Origin: Corynebacterium suranareeae
Lineage (GTDB): Bacteria; Actinomycetota; Actinomycetes; Mycobacteriales; Mycobacteriaceae
Assembly (NCBI RefSeq): GCF_002355155.1
Contig: NZ_AP017369.1
Coordinates: 2,728,001 to 2,792,000, forward strand
Direction of reading: 5' to 3'
DNA: 64,000 nt
Shown here: positions 43,341-52,497 of the stretch, in pieces
How the letters are laid out: each line of letters starts with the position of its first letter
Numbering within the stretch: the stretch's first letter is position 1
Program-made: the position numbers and the translations under genes
Notes under the pieces: generated by a model
The model's database searches: none
The model's input: only the letters and a program-made list of their open reading frames with translations
Told to the model about the DNA's origin: nothing

Positions 43341-44195
43341 ATGACGCTTTTAATCCCCGACGGGGAAGCCCAAAGGTTGATAGATGACGTCGCAAAGCAT
43401 TTGCCGAGTGCTGGACGCCTGGGCGTCGCCTACTCCGGCGGCGTGGACTCGGCGGTGTTGCTGGCTATTTCGCAGTATGTGCTGGGCGCAGATCGCACGC
43501 TGGCTATTACTGCGGTTTCGCCGTCGTTGGCGTCGCGGGAACGAGCACTAGCTGCGGACACGGCGGAATATATTGGCGCGCGCACCATTGAAATTGTGAC
43601 AAACGAGCAGGCAATCGCTGGTTACAAAGCCAATGATGTGGATCGCTGTTACTTCTGCAAAAACGAAATGTTTAACCGCATTGATGAATCCGTCATCGAG
43701 AAATATGACCTGGCAGCGGTGGCCTACGGCGAAAATGCTGACGACACCCAACGCATTGACCGGCCCGGCGCGCGAGCAGCCACCGAACACAATGTGTTGC
43801 GTCCACTATCCGAGGCTGGTTTAACCAAGGCAGATGTGCGCCTGGTAGCCCGTGCGTTTGGGCTGCCTGTTGCTGATAAACCTGCAGCACCTTGCCTTGC
43901 GTCACGTATTCCACACGGTCATGAGGTGACAGAGGAAAAACTCCAACAAATTGAGGCTGTGGAACTGGAACTCTACCGCCTTGGCTTCAGCGATTCCCGT
44001 GTGCGCCACCACGGCGACATCGCACGCATCGAGCTTCTGACCACTGAAATGTCACGCGCAGCCGAGCCACATATCGCCCAAGCTATCCACGCTTGTGCCA
44101 CCGAAGCTGGTTTCCGCTTCGCTGCAATTGACCTAAAAGGTATTCAATCCGGCGCGCTAACTTTGTCCATCATGAACGCGAGAGGCAGCCTGTAA
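43341..44195 (+). CDS. larE: LarE-type sulfur transferase (nickel-pincer cofactor biosynthesis), three-cysteine form
   Basis: A 284-residue ATP-dependent sulfur transferase that converts the P2CMN carboxylates to thiocarboxylates. The PP-loop SGGVDS is at 32-37. Cys185 in PCLASR corresponds to the sacrificial cysteine (C176) of L. plantarum LarE. Cys103 and Cys106 (RCYFCK) are extra, as in LarE proteins thought to bind a 4Fe-4S cluster through three cysteines. The start is ATG 43341, 33 bp after larA. The larB TTG follows 2 bp after the stop codon. Confidence 0.9.
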   Translation: MTLLIPDGEAQRLIDDVAKHLPSAGRLGVAYSGGVDSAVLLAISQYVLGADRTLAITAVSPSLASRERALAADTAEYIGARTIEIVTNEQAIAGYKANDVDRCYFCKNEMFNRIDESVIEKYDLAAVAYGENADDTQRIDRPGARAATEHNVLRPLSEAGLTKADVRLVARAFGLPVADKPAAPCLASRIPHGHEVTEEKLQQIEAVELELYRLGFSDSRVRHHGDIARIELLTTEMSRAAEPHIAQAIHACATEAGFRFAAIDLKGIQSGALTLSIMNARGSL

Positions 44196-44197
44196 TT

Positions 44198-44866
44198 TTG
44201 GAAGAACGGATTAAGAAAATCGGTGACTTCGCACACCTAGATGTCGATCGCGCAAGCCGCCGCGGGTATGCCGAGGCAATCTACTGCGAATCGAAAACTG
44301 TTGAGCAGGTGGTCGCCATCGCTGATGGTGTGCGCGATGCCGGGCACACCACCTTGTTTACGCGCGCATCAAAAGAGCAAGCAGAAGCTGTCATTTCCAC
44401 ACTGGGTGATGTTTTCTACGACGCCGATGCTGGTTTCCTTGCTTACCCGGCCACTCCCCCAGCCTCGACTGGCGTAAGCGTACTAGTTGTTGCAGCTGGC
44501 ACCTCAGATCTCCCCCAAGCAAAGGAAGCATTGCACACCGCTTCCTATTTAGGACGCTCCACCTCACTGATTGTCGATGTTGGAGTGGCGGGTATCCACC
44601 GCCTGCTTTCCTACGAAGAACAACTCCGCGCCGCAGGAGTTATCATCGTTGCCGCAGGTATGGATGGTGCACTGCCCGGTGTCGTCGCAGGGTTAGTGTC
44701 CGCACCTGTCGTTGCACTACCTACCTCTGTCGGTTACGGCGCAGGCGCTGGAGGAATTGCACCACTACTAACCATGCTCAACGCCTGCGCGCCGGGAGTT
44801 GGAGTGGTCAACATTGACAACGGTTATGGAGCAGGACACCTAGCTGCGCAGATTGCCGCGAGGTAA
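44198..44866 (+). CDS. larB: LarB carboxylase (nickel-pincer cofactor biosynthesis)
   Basis: A 222-residue LarB/PurE-like protein that carboxylates nicotinic acid adenine dinucleotide and hydrolyses the phosphoanhydride. The C-terminal PurE-type region shows VVAAGTSDLPQAKEA, DVGVAGIHRL, AAGMDGALPGVVAGL and ALPTSVGYGAGAGG. The start is TTG 44198, with AGAGG about 14 nt upstream; translation is likely coupled to larE. No ATG exists near. The set lacks larC in this orientation; larC lies 0.55 kb on, on the opposite strand. Confidence 0.88.
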   Translation: MEERIKKIGDFAHLDVDRASRRGYAEAIYCESKTVEQVVAIADGVRDAGHTTLFTRASKEQAEAVISTLGDVFYDADAGFLAYPATPPASTGVSVLVVAAGTSDLPQAKEALHTASYLGRSTSLIVDVGVAGIHRLLSYEEQLRAAGVIIVAAGMDGALPGVVAGLVSAPVVALPTSVGYGAGAGGIAPLLTMLNACAPGVGVVNIDNGYGAGHLAAQIAAR

Positions 44867-44957
44867 TTTTCTCCTAGAAGGTGGGCTCAGTGCATCATGG
44901 AATTTTTCATTAGTCGATGTTCGCACTTTCGAAGAACCATTCCCGCCTGGTAGGTAT

Positions 44958-45338
44958 TTACTGTGTTGCGATCCACCAAAAGTTGCCCGAAGCGTCCTTA
45001 ACCCCACCGCGTAGATCGTCGTCCTCGTTCTTGCGGGCAGGTTCTTGGATAACGGACGCTCCTGCCTTAATAGCCCGCGCGAAGACGCTTCGGACATCCT
45101 GAACATACAGGTGCACATGTGCAGGAGCCGAGACGGCATCGGTAGCGCTTCCACCAATCATCACAACGCTGTCATCAATCCTGACTTCGGCATGCATCAA
45201 TGTCCCGTCAGGGTGGTTGAATCGTCGCAGTAGGACCCCGTCGAAAGCCTCCTCAAGGAACGCAATCACTTCTTCTGCATTGCTGCAGATCAAATAAGGG
45301 CTAAGCGACGGGTATGAAACAGGCTTCCATTCGTTCAT
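44958..45338 (-). CDS. VOC (glyoxalase/bleomycin-resistance fold) protein
   Basis: A 126-residue vicinal-oxygen-chelate fold protein. Metal-binding-type positions are seen in LMHAEVRIDDSVVMIGG, AHVHLYVQDVRSVF and VKDASGNFWWIAT. It reads leftward between larB and larC and is not part of the larB strand. Reaction unknown. Start ATG 45338 (Met-Asn-Glu-Trp). Confidence 0.82.
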   Translation of the reverse strand: MNEWKPVSYPSLSPYLICSNAEEVIAFLEEAFDGVLLRRFNHPDGTLMHAEVRIDDSVVMIGGSATDAVSAPAHVHLYVQDVRSVFARAIKAGASVIQEPARKNEDDDLRGGVKDASGNFWWIATQ

Positions 45339-45419
45339 ATCTTCAGGCTATGCAAAAAGCGCAGTCCCGCGTAGCCACAAATTAGGAGCAGTCGCCCTGT
45401 TGCTTGTTACTCGGTGAAG

Positions 45420-46604
45420 TTACTCGGTGATGCCTTGAGGGATTCTTGCTATAATTTCCCTCTCTGAAATTCCCAAAGCCACCGCTGCAGAATGAATGTC
45501 TTCAAACTCGGGCTGCGCACTGATGTCGTGGCCATTGCGCGAACCGATCTTGATGTTGATGGCGTGACCCTCCACTTCAACCTGCTCGAATCGGCGGTCC
45601 AGCCCTTCCCTATCAACAGTCCATGACCTGATTCCAAACGTGGTGGTGCTTGCAAACAGTGCGGTCTTGACTGCTTCCACATCGGAGTTATTCACCAGTG
45701 CTGACACGGTATGGGCTGGGCGGCCCTTCTTCATCAAGATTGGGGTCAGCCATGCATCTACTGCGCCAGCTGCAAGGAGCCTCTCGATTACTCCGGGCCA
45801 CAGCCGTGGATCTTGATCATCAACGTTGGCTTCCAATTGCACGAGAGTGCGGGTGTCTGGGTTATTCCTAGAGGTGTCGAACAAAATTGCGCGCACCACA
45901 TTTGGACGGCCTTCTGTATCTTTCGTTCCTGCGCCAATGCCAACTTCATTGATGATGCCACCTGGGAAGGGTCCATCTTGGGTCGCAAAGTGGCGGATCA
46001 ACGCCACACCGGTTGGGGTGGCTAATTCACCGACAGGTTCAGTGCTCTCCATAAGCGCTCCAGTTTGGGTGGGCCAACCTTTTACCAGCTCTGCCACTGC
46101 TGGAACTGGCACTGGAATGTCTCCGTGAGCTGCCTTAATGCGACCGAATCCCAAAGCTATTGGAGACGCAGCGATCAACCCTGGGTTAAGTTGCCTTACT
46201 GCTTCGCACACGCCCACGATGTCTGCGATGGAATCCCAAGCACCCACTTCGTGGAAGTGGATTTTCTCCGGGTCGATGCCGTGAACTTTGCCTTCAGCAA
46301 TAGCGATGAGTTCAAAAACTCCCAAGGCATTTTCCTTGGTTTGCTCGGGGATATCAGCATTGGTGAGAAGTTCTTTAATGGTGCTTAAGTGACGGTGATG
46401 GTGATGCTCATGTTGTGCTACCACATGTAATTTGATGCCGCGTTGTCCTTGGCGCACAACCTCTTCGGTGCTCAACAAAACGTCACCTGGAATGACGGCT
46501 TCTACAACCTGTTGGATCTTTTCTAGTTCTGCACCTGCATCAATAAGTGCCCCGAGCAACATATCCCCTGCAACACCGGCGGTTGCATCGATCCACAATC
46601 CCAT
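45420..46604 (-). CDS. larC: LarC nickel insertion protein (single-frame form)
   Basis: A 394-residue CTP-dependent nickel inserter of the pincer cofactor pathway. The N-terminal signature [20 protein letters not shown] is present. A histidine-rich nickel-binding stretch (His65, His67-70, His72) precedes HLSTIKELL, and EATVDDQ-like [13 protein letters not shown] and ILMKKGRPA are also seen. In L. plantarum LarC is made by a -1 frameshift joining LarC1 and LarC2; here one continuous frame covers both. The start is ATG 46604. It reads away from larA-E-B, separated by the VOC gene. Confidence 0.92.
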   Translation of the reverse strand: MGLWIDATAGVAGDMLLGALIDAGAELEKIQQVVEAVIPGDVLLSTEEVVRQGQRGIKLHVVAQHEHHHHRHLSTIKELLTNADIPEQTKENALGVFELIAIAEGKVHGIDPEKIHFHEVGAWDSIADIVGVCEAVRQLNPGLIAASPIALGFGRIKAAHGDIPVPVPAVAELVKGWPTQTGALMESTEPVGELATPTGVALIRHFATQDGPFPGGIINEVGIGAGTKDTEGRPNVVRAILFDTSRNNPDTRTLVQLEANVDDQDPRLWPGVIERLLAAGAVDAWLTPILMKKGRPAHTVSALVNNSDVEAVKTALFASTTTFGIRSWTVDREGLDRRFEQVEVEGHAINIKIGSRNGHDISAQPEFEDIHSAAVALGISEREIIARIPQGITE

Positions 46605-46752
46605 TATTCTCGCTTCTTTAAATCATTGAAAAGTTCGGCTCAGAAAACGTTTATCAGTCCAGCTTAGACCCATCGTAGGGGTAGAAGAATCAGCCCCGTG
46701 TCGCACCCAATTATTAGAATCGAGGCACACAACTTTGAAGGAGCTTTTCACT

Positions 46753-47505
46753 ATGTCTCGATTCGCCGCCAACCTATCATTGACTTTTACTGAACTAGAT
46801 TTCCTGGATCGTTTTGACGCTGCCGCGAAGCATGCTTTCAGCGCCGTAGAGTTCCAATACCCCTATGATGTCGATGCACAAGAGATCAAAAGGCGTGCTG
46901 ATTCCGCAGGTCTGCCCATTGAACTCTTCAATGCCCCACCTGGGGATACGTTCGGCATTGCAGCGCTGGCACCCCCAGAAGAGTTTCAACAATCAATCAC
47001 GCAGGCTATTGAATACGCAAAAGTTCTCAAACCAAAAAAGCTCCACATCATGGCCGGAATCGCTGAAGTTACCTCAGATACCACCGCGCGCTATGTGGAA
47101 AATATTCGTTGGGCAGCGCAGCAACTAGAAGAGATAGATGTTCTGGTGGTCATTGAACCCATTAATCAGTATTCGGTGCCTGGCTACTTCCTGCACAACT
47201 TAGATCATGCTTATTGGCTGGTCGAGACCATTAATCACCCCAATGTGAAGATCCTGTTCGATATTTTCCACATCCAGCAGATTCATGGCAATCTCACCCG
47301 GAGGCTTCGTGAAGTCAATGACGCAGGGCTTTTGGGGCATGTGCAAGTGGCTTCGGTTCCTGATCGACATGAACCAGGTACTGGTGAAGTCAATGAAGTT
47401 CACGTTTTCCAGCAGTTGGACGAACTGGGATATGACGGTGTTATCGCTGGTGAATACCTCCCCGAAGGTGAAACAACAGCTGGGTTGGGCTGGTTGGAGC
47501 TCTAG
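46753..47505 (+). CDS. Hydroxypyruvate isomerase-like TIM-barrel protein
   Basis: A 250-residue AP-endonuclease-2/xylose-isomerase-like TIM barrel. Motifs fit the Hyi family: FAANLSLTFTELDFLDRF, VEFQYPYDV, IEPINQYSVPGYFL, ILFDIFHIQQIHGN and HVQVASVPDRHEPGTGEVN with the metal-binding Glu/His residues. It could interconvert hydroxypyruvate and tartronate semialdehyde or act on another ketose-type substrate. The start is ATG 46753 with AAGGAGC 8 nt upstream; the upstream TTG lies within the leader. The SDR gene follows 73 bp downstream. The exact role is unproven. Confidence 0.82.
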   Translation: MSRFAANLSLTFTELDFLDRFDAAAKHAFSAVEFQYPYDVDAQEIKRRADSAGLPIELFNAPPGDTFGIAALAPPEEFQQSITQAIEYAKVLKPKKLHIMAGIAEVTSDTTARYVENIRWAAQQLEEIDVLVVIEPINQYSVPGYFLHNLDHAYWLVETINHPNVKILFDIFHIQQIHGNLTRRLREVNDAGLLGHVQVASVPDRHEPGTGEVNEVHVFQQLDELGYDGVIAGEYLPEGETTAGLGWLEL

Positions 47506-47578
47506 GTCGCAAGTGGTGTCGCACCCATGACGTACCATTAATCACGAACGTTTTAAAGAAGCCACGAAGGAGCCTGAC

Positions 47579-48379
47579 ATGGCGTTACCACTACCCAGCA
47601 AGAGTGCTCGTGCACTTGTTACTGGGGCAAGCCAAGGCATTGGCCTCGCCATTGCGCGTGATTTAGCGCGGTATGGCCACAACCTAATTTTGGTTGCTCG
47701 CCGCGAGGAGGTCTTACAGGAGATCGCCGCTGACTTAGAAAACAAGCATGGTGTGATCGTTGAAGTCCGTCCGGTGGATTTGAGTGATGAAGCAGCCCGA
47801 AAGGTGTTGATCGATGAGATCAAAACGCGGGAAATCAACATCATTATCAACTCCGCTGGTATCGCAAGCTTTGGGCCTTTCAAAGACCAGGATTGGTCTT
47901 ATGAGACTGCGCAGTTCTCACTCAACGCCACTGCTGTTTTTGAGCTCACCCATGCGGTGCTAGGTGGCATGCTGGAGCGTGGCACTGGCGCAATCTGCAA
48001 TGTCGGATCTGCGGCAGGTAACGTGCCAATTCCAAACAACGCAACGTATGTGCTCACCAAGGCAGGTGTGAACGCATTCACCGAGGCCTTGCACTATGAG
48101 CTTCGTGGAACTGGTGTGGCCTGTACTTTGCTGGCTCCTGGCCCTGTACGGGAAGCCGAAATCCCTGAATCTGAGCAGTCAATCGTGGATAAGGTTGTGC
48201 CTGATTTCTTGTGGACGACCTATGAATCCTGCTCCGCAGAAACCCTACGTGCGTTGTCTAAGAATCAACGTCGCGTGGTTCCAGGTCCTTTGTCCAAGGC
48301 CATGAACTTGGTCTCCTCCGTCGCTCCAACCGCTGTGCTCTCCCCTCTAATGGGCTGGGTTTATAAGAAGATGGGTTAA
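47579..48379 (+). CDS. Short-chain dehydrogenase/reductase (SDR)
   Basis: A 266-residue SDR with TGASQGIGLAIA near the N-terminus, IINSAGIASFG, the catalytic Ser of NVGSAAGNVP, and YVLTKAGVNAFTEAL with Tyr and Lys. After SDR residue about 210 the C-terminus diverges. Start ATG 47579 with GAAGGAG 8 nt before. It lies 73 bp after the hydroxypyruvate isomerase-like gene, and orn follows 9 bp after the stop, so a run of genes here may be co-transcribed. Substrate unknown. Confidence 0.87.
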   Translation: MALPLPSKSARALVTGASQGIGLAIARDLARYGHNLILVARREEVLQEIAADLENKHGVIVEVRPVDLSDEAARKVLIDEIKTREINIIINSAGIASFGPFKDQDWSYETAQFSLNATAVFELTHAVLGGMLERGTGAICNVGSAAGNVPIPNNATYVLTKAGVNAFTEALHYELRGTGVACTLLAPGPVREAEIPESEQSIVDKVVPDFLWTTYESCSAETLRALSKNQRRVVPGPLSKAMNLVSSVAPTAVLSPLMGWVYKKMG

Positions 48380-48388
48380 GTTTTTAAA

Positions 48389-49039
48389 GTGTCTGAAAAC
48401 AATATGCCAACAGTCGCAGCTCGCGATGACCGCCTGGTCTGGGTTGACCTGGAAATGACAGGACTGGACTTGGAGCGCCACGTCATCGTTGAGGTAGCAG
48501 CACTGGTTACTGATGCCAACCTCAACGTCTTGGGCGAAGGTGTAGATCTAGTTGTTCACGCAACTGAAGATGAGCTTGCGCAGATGGATGACTTTGTCAC
48601 CAACATGCATGATTCATCTGGGTTGACTGAGCAGATCCGCACGTCCACGGTCACGTTGAAAGAAGCCGAAGATGCTGTCTTAGCGTTGATTGAAGAGCAT
48701 TGCGATCCAGCACATCCTGCACCTTTGGCTGGAAATTCCATTGCCACTGACCGCGCTTTTATCCGTGAACAAATGCCGCGCCTTGATAATGCTTTGCATT
48801 ACCGAATGGTCGATGTGTCCTCGGTGAAAGAATTGGCACGTCGCTGGTACCCACGCGTGTATTACAAGCAGCCGGAAAAGGGCTTGGCGCACCGCGCGTT
48901 GGCTGACATTGTGGAATCAATCCGCGAGTTGGATTATTACCGCCGCTCGTTCTTTGTCGCCGAACCAGGTCCAACCTCTGATCAGTGTGCAGAAGATGCG
49001 CAGGCAGCGGTGGATCGTTTCGCGCCCTACTTTGATTAA
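48389..49039 (+). CDS. orn: Oligoribonuclease
   Basis: A 216-residue DEDD exonuclease that degrades 2-5-nt RNA oligomers and pGpG-like dinucleotides to mononucleotides. Asp20 and Glu22 (VDLEMTGLD), the [10 protein letters not shown] and the C-terminal [14 protein letters not shown] provide the DEDDh residues. The start is GTG 48389, 9 bp after the SDR stop codon; ATG 48404 is a possible shorter start. Its stop overlaps the convergent esterase stop by 4 bp. Confidence 0.95.
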   Translation: MSENNMPTVAARDDRLVWVDLEMTGLDLERHVIVEVAALVTDANLNVLGEGVDLVVHATEDELAQMDDFVTNMHDSSGLTEQIRTSTVTLKEAEDAVLALIEEHCDPAHPAPLAGNSIATDRAFIREQMPRLDNALHYRMVDVSSVKELARRWYPRVYYKQPEKGLAHRALADIVESIRELDYYRRSFFVAEPGPTSDQCAEDAQAAVDRFAPYFD

Positions 49040-50280
49040 AGGGTTCTTAAAAGCCTGGTGAGTTCAGTGAGCATATGCACCCGCCACCAGGCCCAATCGT
49101 GGCCGCCATGCACGCCGCGTACTCGGACTTCGCGGATATCGCCGGAAAGATCCTCGGCGAGCTGATGCGACAAACGCAACATTTCGCCCTCATATTTTCC
49201 TGCCTGCAGGTGGATGGAACTCCACTGCTCAGCGGTGGAAAGGGCATCGGCAACGTTGAAGCGCCACAGACTTGGTGATTGCGCGATAGCGTGGCCAACT
49301 TCGCCGTCGGCAAGCGCAAGTGCCCACAGCGATGCAAGGCCCCCGAAGCTTGCACCGGTGACAATGGTGTCTTCGCCGCGCGCGGAGACGTTGTAGTTGG
49401 CGCGGACGTGCGGGAGGATGGCGTCGATAAGCACATCAACCTGCCCACCTGGCACGCCGACGCTATCCCAGCGGCGCTCGACATCGACGGAGTCAAGCAT
49501 GAGAAGGCTGACTGGCGGCAGCACGCCCAGCGCGATTGCCGCATCGACTTGCGCAGGCAGATTCATGCCGTTGTTCCAGTGCTGGCCGTCAAAAAGGATC
49601 AGCAGCGGCGCTTTGACCGGCGCCTCATAAAACCAAAAATGCTCGCCGGCTACAGTTTCCTCCGCGACTTTTACGCTTGTCGACGCCGCAACCCAGCAGT
49701 CCGGCAACGCATCAGGGCCTTCCACGAGCGAGGAATCCATGATCTGCCCCATCGCGCGGGTATCCAAACGGCCTCCCGACATGGCGGCTTTGCGGATATG
49801 CATCCGATCACCAGCCTCACGCCACGGAGGAACACCCTCGCCTTCCCACGCATTTACGGTGTAGCTTGCCCGCCAATCCGAAGGCATGCGCAGGCTTAAA
49901 ATCCACAAATCTGAGCCTTCAAGGCGAGTCATCTCAGAATCTTCGATGCTTTCATGATCGAAGATGCCATTAATCCACAGCAGGACAGCGTTTGCACCCG
50001 GGCACTCGACAATCCAGGTGTACATGCACACATCAGGATTACCGTCTGGATCATCATCGATGATCGGATTGGGTTTCGCCAAAGCTGACACAGCCATGTC
50101 ACCACAGCGCCTGGCCGAGCGTTCTCCACCTTCACGGACCGCTTCACTCCATGAAATTTCCATGGGGCTTTGAATGCGCACGTGGCGTTTGGGGTTGTGT
50201 GATGGCACGGTTGGCGACAACTCCACATGAGCGGACCCATTGCGGTCCACCCACGTTTTCGTCTGCCGGAACGGTGGCAT
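49036..50280 (-). CDS. Fes-like enterochelin/trilactone siderophore esterase
   Basis: A 414-residue cytosolic alpha/beta-hydrolase. The N-terminal half is Fes-like ([24 protein letters not shown] region), and the C-terminal esterase-D domain has [15 protein letters not shown], catalytic Ser311 in GASFGG, and His394 in GGHDWAWW, with Asp expected between. It resembles enzymes that open iron-loaded enterobactin-type trilactones and release iron. The start is ATG 50280 with AAGGGG upstream. No siderophore transport or synthesis genes are in this window, so a partner siderophore is unknown. It ends against orn. Confidence 0.8.
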   Translation of the reverse strand: MPPFRQTKTWVDRNGSAHVELSPTVPSHNPKRHVRIQSPMEISWSEAVREGGERSARRCGDMAVSALAKPNPIIDDDPDGNPDVCMYTWIVECPGANAVLLWINGIFDHESIEDSEMTRLEGSDLWILSLRMPSDWRASYTVNAWEGEGVPPWREAGDRMHIRKAAMSGGRLDTRAMGQIMDSSLVEGPDALPDCWVAASTSVKVAEETVAGEHFWFYEAPVKAPLLILFDGQHWNNGMNLPAQVDAAIALGVLPPVSLLMLDSVDVERRWDSVGVPGGQVDVLIDAILPHVRANYNVSARGEDTIVTGASFGGLASLWALALADGEVGHAIAQSPSLWRFNVADALSTAEQWSSIHLQAGKYEGEMLRLSHQLAEDLSGDIREVRVRGVHGGHDWAWWRVHMLTELTRLLRTL

Positions 50281-50467
50281 CTAGTTTCCCCTTGGCCTGG
50301 TCATAACATGTATTTCGCTTTAAACGTGCACAACCGGCAGGCATACTCCGCGCTTTCTTGCCACGAAGACGACCGCCGGTTTTAAAAACAGGTTGTAAGT
50401 CTAGTTCAGACGATTAATGCAGGCAATATTAATAACCACCTGTTGAATTTACCTGCGGGTTTAGCGA

Positions 50468-51679
50468 CTACCACGCCGAGGTTTCATCAGCATTACCCTG
50501 ACTCCACTCAGACCATGGAATGTTCCAATCACCTAATCCATCGTAGCCACTCAAAGTCTGACCAATTGTGTTTTGAACAGTCACAATATCGCCACGCTTA
50601 ACGGTTTCCTGGAACCATTGAGCATTTTCCGTAGACACATTGATGCAACCATGCGAAGTGTTGTAACTACCCTGCGCTCCCACTGACCACGGTGCGGCAT
50701 GAACATAGATTCCGGAATAAGACATCTGGGTCGCATACTGCACGGGAGTACGGTAGCCACCTTCTTCATAACCAAGACCGAACGTGGTGGAGTCCATGAT
50801 CATCGACTCATTGCGATCACCAATGATGTAGGTGCCGTTGGGGGTTGCCCACTCTGCAGTATCGCGGCCAAATGAAACCGGCATGGTGCGCAACAATTCA
50901 CCATTTTTGTACACGCTCATGGTCTTGGTGGCGTCATCAGCAACTGCCTCAACCCGGTCACCGATGGTGAAGTTAGTGGCATTGTCATTTTCGCCCCAGA
51001 CTCCACCGCCAAGATCCTTGCCGTAAATATCGGCCTCGACAGTAACTTCCGTGCCTGGCTCCCAGTACTCTGCTGGACGCCAGCGAAGTTCACTGTTATT
51101 CAGCCAATAGAATCCACCTTCAACCTCTGGAGAGGTGGTCACAGTGATGGCATCCTGAGCAGCCTGACGGTCCTCCACTGGGGTTCCGAAGCGGAAGCCA
51201 ATGGTCTGCCCCACTCCGACCACTGAGTCAGCCAAGGGAGATAATGCAACATTCGTGGTAGCTGCTGGGGTTGCCGTATTAAACACGACGGTGGATGATT
51301 CCCCATTTTTATCGGTAGCTTTCACTGTGTAGGTGCGGTTATATCCGAGAGTTTCCGCAGTAGTCCAGCTACGGCCATCCTCAGAAAGCTCCGACTCAAC
51401 CTCGTAGCCTTCTTCATTAGTCATGGACACCTTCTGAAGGCCATCACCCATTGACTTAACAATGATGGGCTCTGAAGGATCTACATCTTCCGCCTCATCA
51501 TCGACAGACACCACTGGCGCCTGCAGTTCAACTTCTTCAACTTCAGCATCTGCCTGGGAAGATTGATCCCGAGCATCACTTCGTTCAATTGTGCAACCCG
51601 TAAGCGCCAGTGAACCAATTGTCAGCACCGCAAGGAATGCCCCTGCAACTGCCCCGCGCTTAACACGAAAAACTCGCAC
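50468..51679 (-). CDS. lppS: L,D-transpeptidase lipoprotein (LppS/LdtMt2-like)
   Basis: A 403-residue peptidoglycan cross-linking enzyme making 3-3 links. A signal peptide with lipobox LTGC gives lipidated Cys29. An acidic region (about 35-80) is followed by two IgD-like domains (about 85-250) and the YkuD catalytic domain with Cys345 in SHGCINVS and upstream His in GIYVHAAPW. The C-terminus [12 protein letters not shown] matches the C-terminal cap of LdtMt2. The start is GTG 51679, and AGAAGGGC lies about 11 nt upstream. The resistance of this enzyme type to most beta-lactams other than carbapenems is known for the family. Confidence 0.92.
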   Translation of the reverse strand: MRVFRVKRGAVAGAFLAVLTIGSLALTGCTIERSDARDQSSQADAEVEEVELQAPVVSVDDEAEDVDPSEPIIVKSMGDGLQKVSMTNEEGYEVESELSEDGRSWTTAETLGYNRTYTVKATDKNGESSTVVFNTATPAATTNVALSPLADSVVGVGQTIGFRFGTPVEDRQAAQDAITVTTSPEVEGGFYWLNNSELRWRPAEYWEPGTEVTVEADIYGKDLGGGVWGENDNATNFTIGDRVEAVADDATKTMSVYKNGELLRTMPVSFGRDTAEWATPNGTYIIGDRNESMIMDSTTFGLGYEEGGYRTPVQYATQMSYSGIYVHAAPWSVGAQGSYNTSHGCINVSTENAQWFQETVKRGDIVTVQNTIGQTLSGYDGLGDWNIPWSEWSQGNADETSAW

Positions 51680-52143
51680 CTAAATACGCCCTTCTGGCAA
51701 AACGCCACAATTTAAAAAGCGTCAGCACCTACAGCTTCCGCAGGAACCAACCTGACGAGAGAACTTATGAAACTGACAAAACCTAAAACAACACGCTACC
51801 AGCACAAACGATGGAACTTAAAACAATATTCCTGCAATATTCCATGAGTAATCAAATCGTTAGAAGAACGACATCAATACACAACATTTCCAAGTTTCTT
51901 TAAGTAACTACTTCAATCATCCGCATGCTATCTCGCGTCGTTACGTCCAAAACGCTCGAGCGAATGTTTTGTGAGCAAATCGTTACCATTAGATAAATCT
52001 TCTACATGCGACTGCGTTTCCCTTCAGCACTCACAGGAACCGCATTGACGTGCAGATTTTACTTTGAATCCACTTACCTGTTATATTTTTCTTCGTTGCA
52101 AACGAGACCGCAAACAAAACTGTAGGCGAGTCCACAGCACAAT
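51680..52143. other. Intergenic region between lppS and tRNA-Lys
   Basis: About 460 bp, AT-rich, with no convincing ORF or hairpin. It includes the lppS upstream region and the promoter of the first tRNA-Lys. I see nothing that I can name in it. Confidence 0.5.
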
Positions 52144-52219
52144 GCGTCATTAGCTCAATTGGCAGAGCATCTGACTCTTAATCAGAGGGTTCGGGGTTCG
52201 ATTCCCTGATGACGCACCA
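52144..52219 (+). tRNA. tRNA-Lys (anticodon CTT), copy 1
   Basis: A 73-nt cloverleaf, then encoded CCA. Acceptor GCGTCAT/ATGACGC, D-loop AATTGGCAGAG, anticodon loop ACTCTTAAT, T-loop GTTCGATTC. Identical to copy 2 in its body. Confidence 0.95.
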
Positions 52220-52306
52220 AGTTAGTAAACTTCCCACATCCCAATCGGGGTTACAGTTTGCTTCTTGACTGCCTGTGAGAGTATCTTTACTAGGCAGAAC
52301 AAAAAT

Positions 52307-52379
52307 GCGTCATTAGCTCAATTGGCAGAGCATCTGACTCTTAATCAGAGGGTTCGGGGTTCGATTCCCTGATGACGCA
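52307..52379 (+). tRNA. tRNA-Lys (anticodon CTT), copy 2
   Basis: The 73-nt body is identical to copy 1, 90 bp downstream, in the same direction. After the discriminator A the genome reads CAA, so the CCA end is not encoded here and must be added by enzyme. A terminator follows. Confidence 0.95.
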
Positions 52380-52386
52380 CAACATA

Positions 52387-52424
52387 AAGCGCGGAGCATT
52401 TTATTAGAATGTTCCGCGCTTTTC
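52387..52424 (+). terminator. Terminator after the tRNA-Lys pair
   Basis: AAGCGCGGA and TCCGCGCTT pair, with inner CATT/AATG, followed by TTCTTCTT. Confidence 0.8.
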
Positions 52425-52497
52425 TTCTTCCCGAATGCATCCTTTCGACGCAAGAAATGACCTGCACACAAGTTGCGTGCAGGCCTACTTAGCCGAA

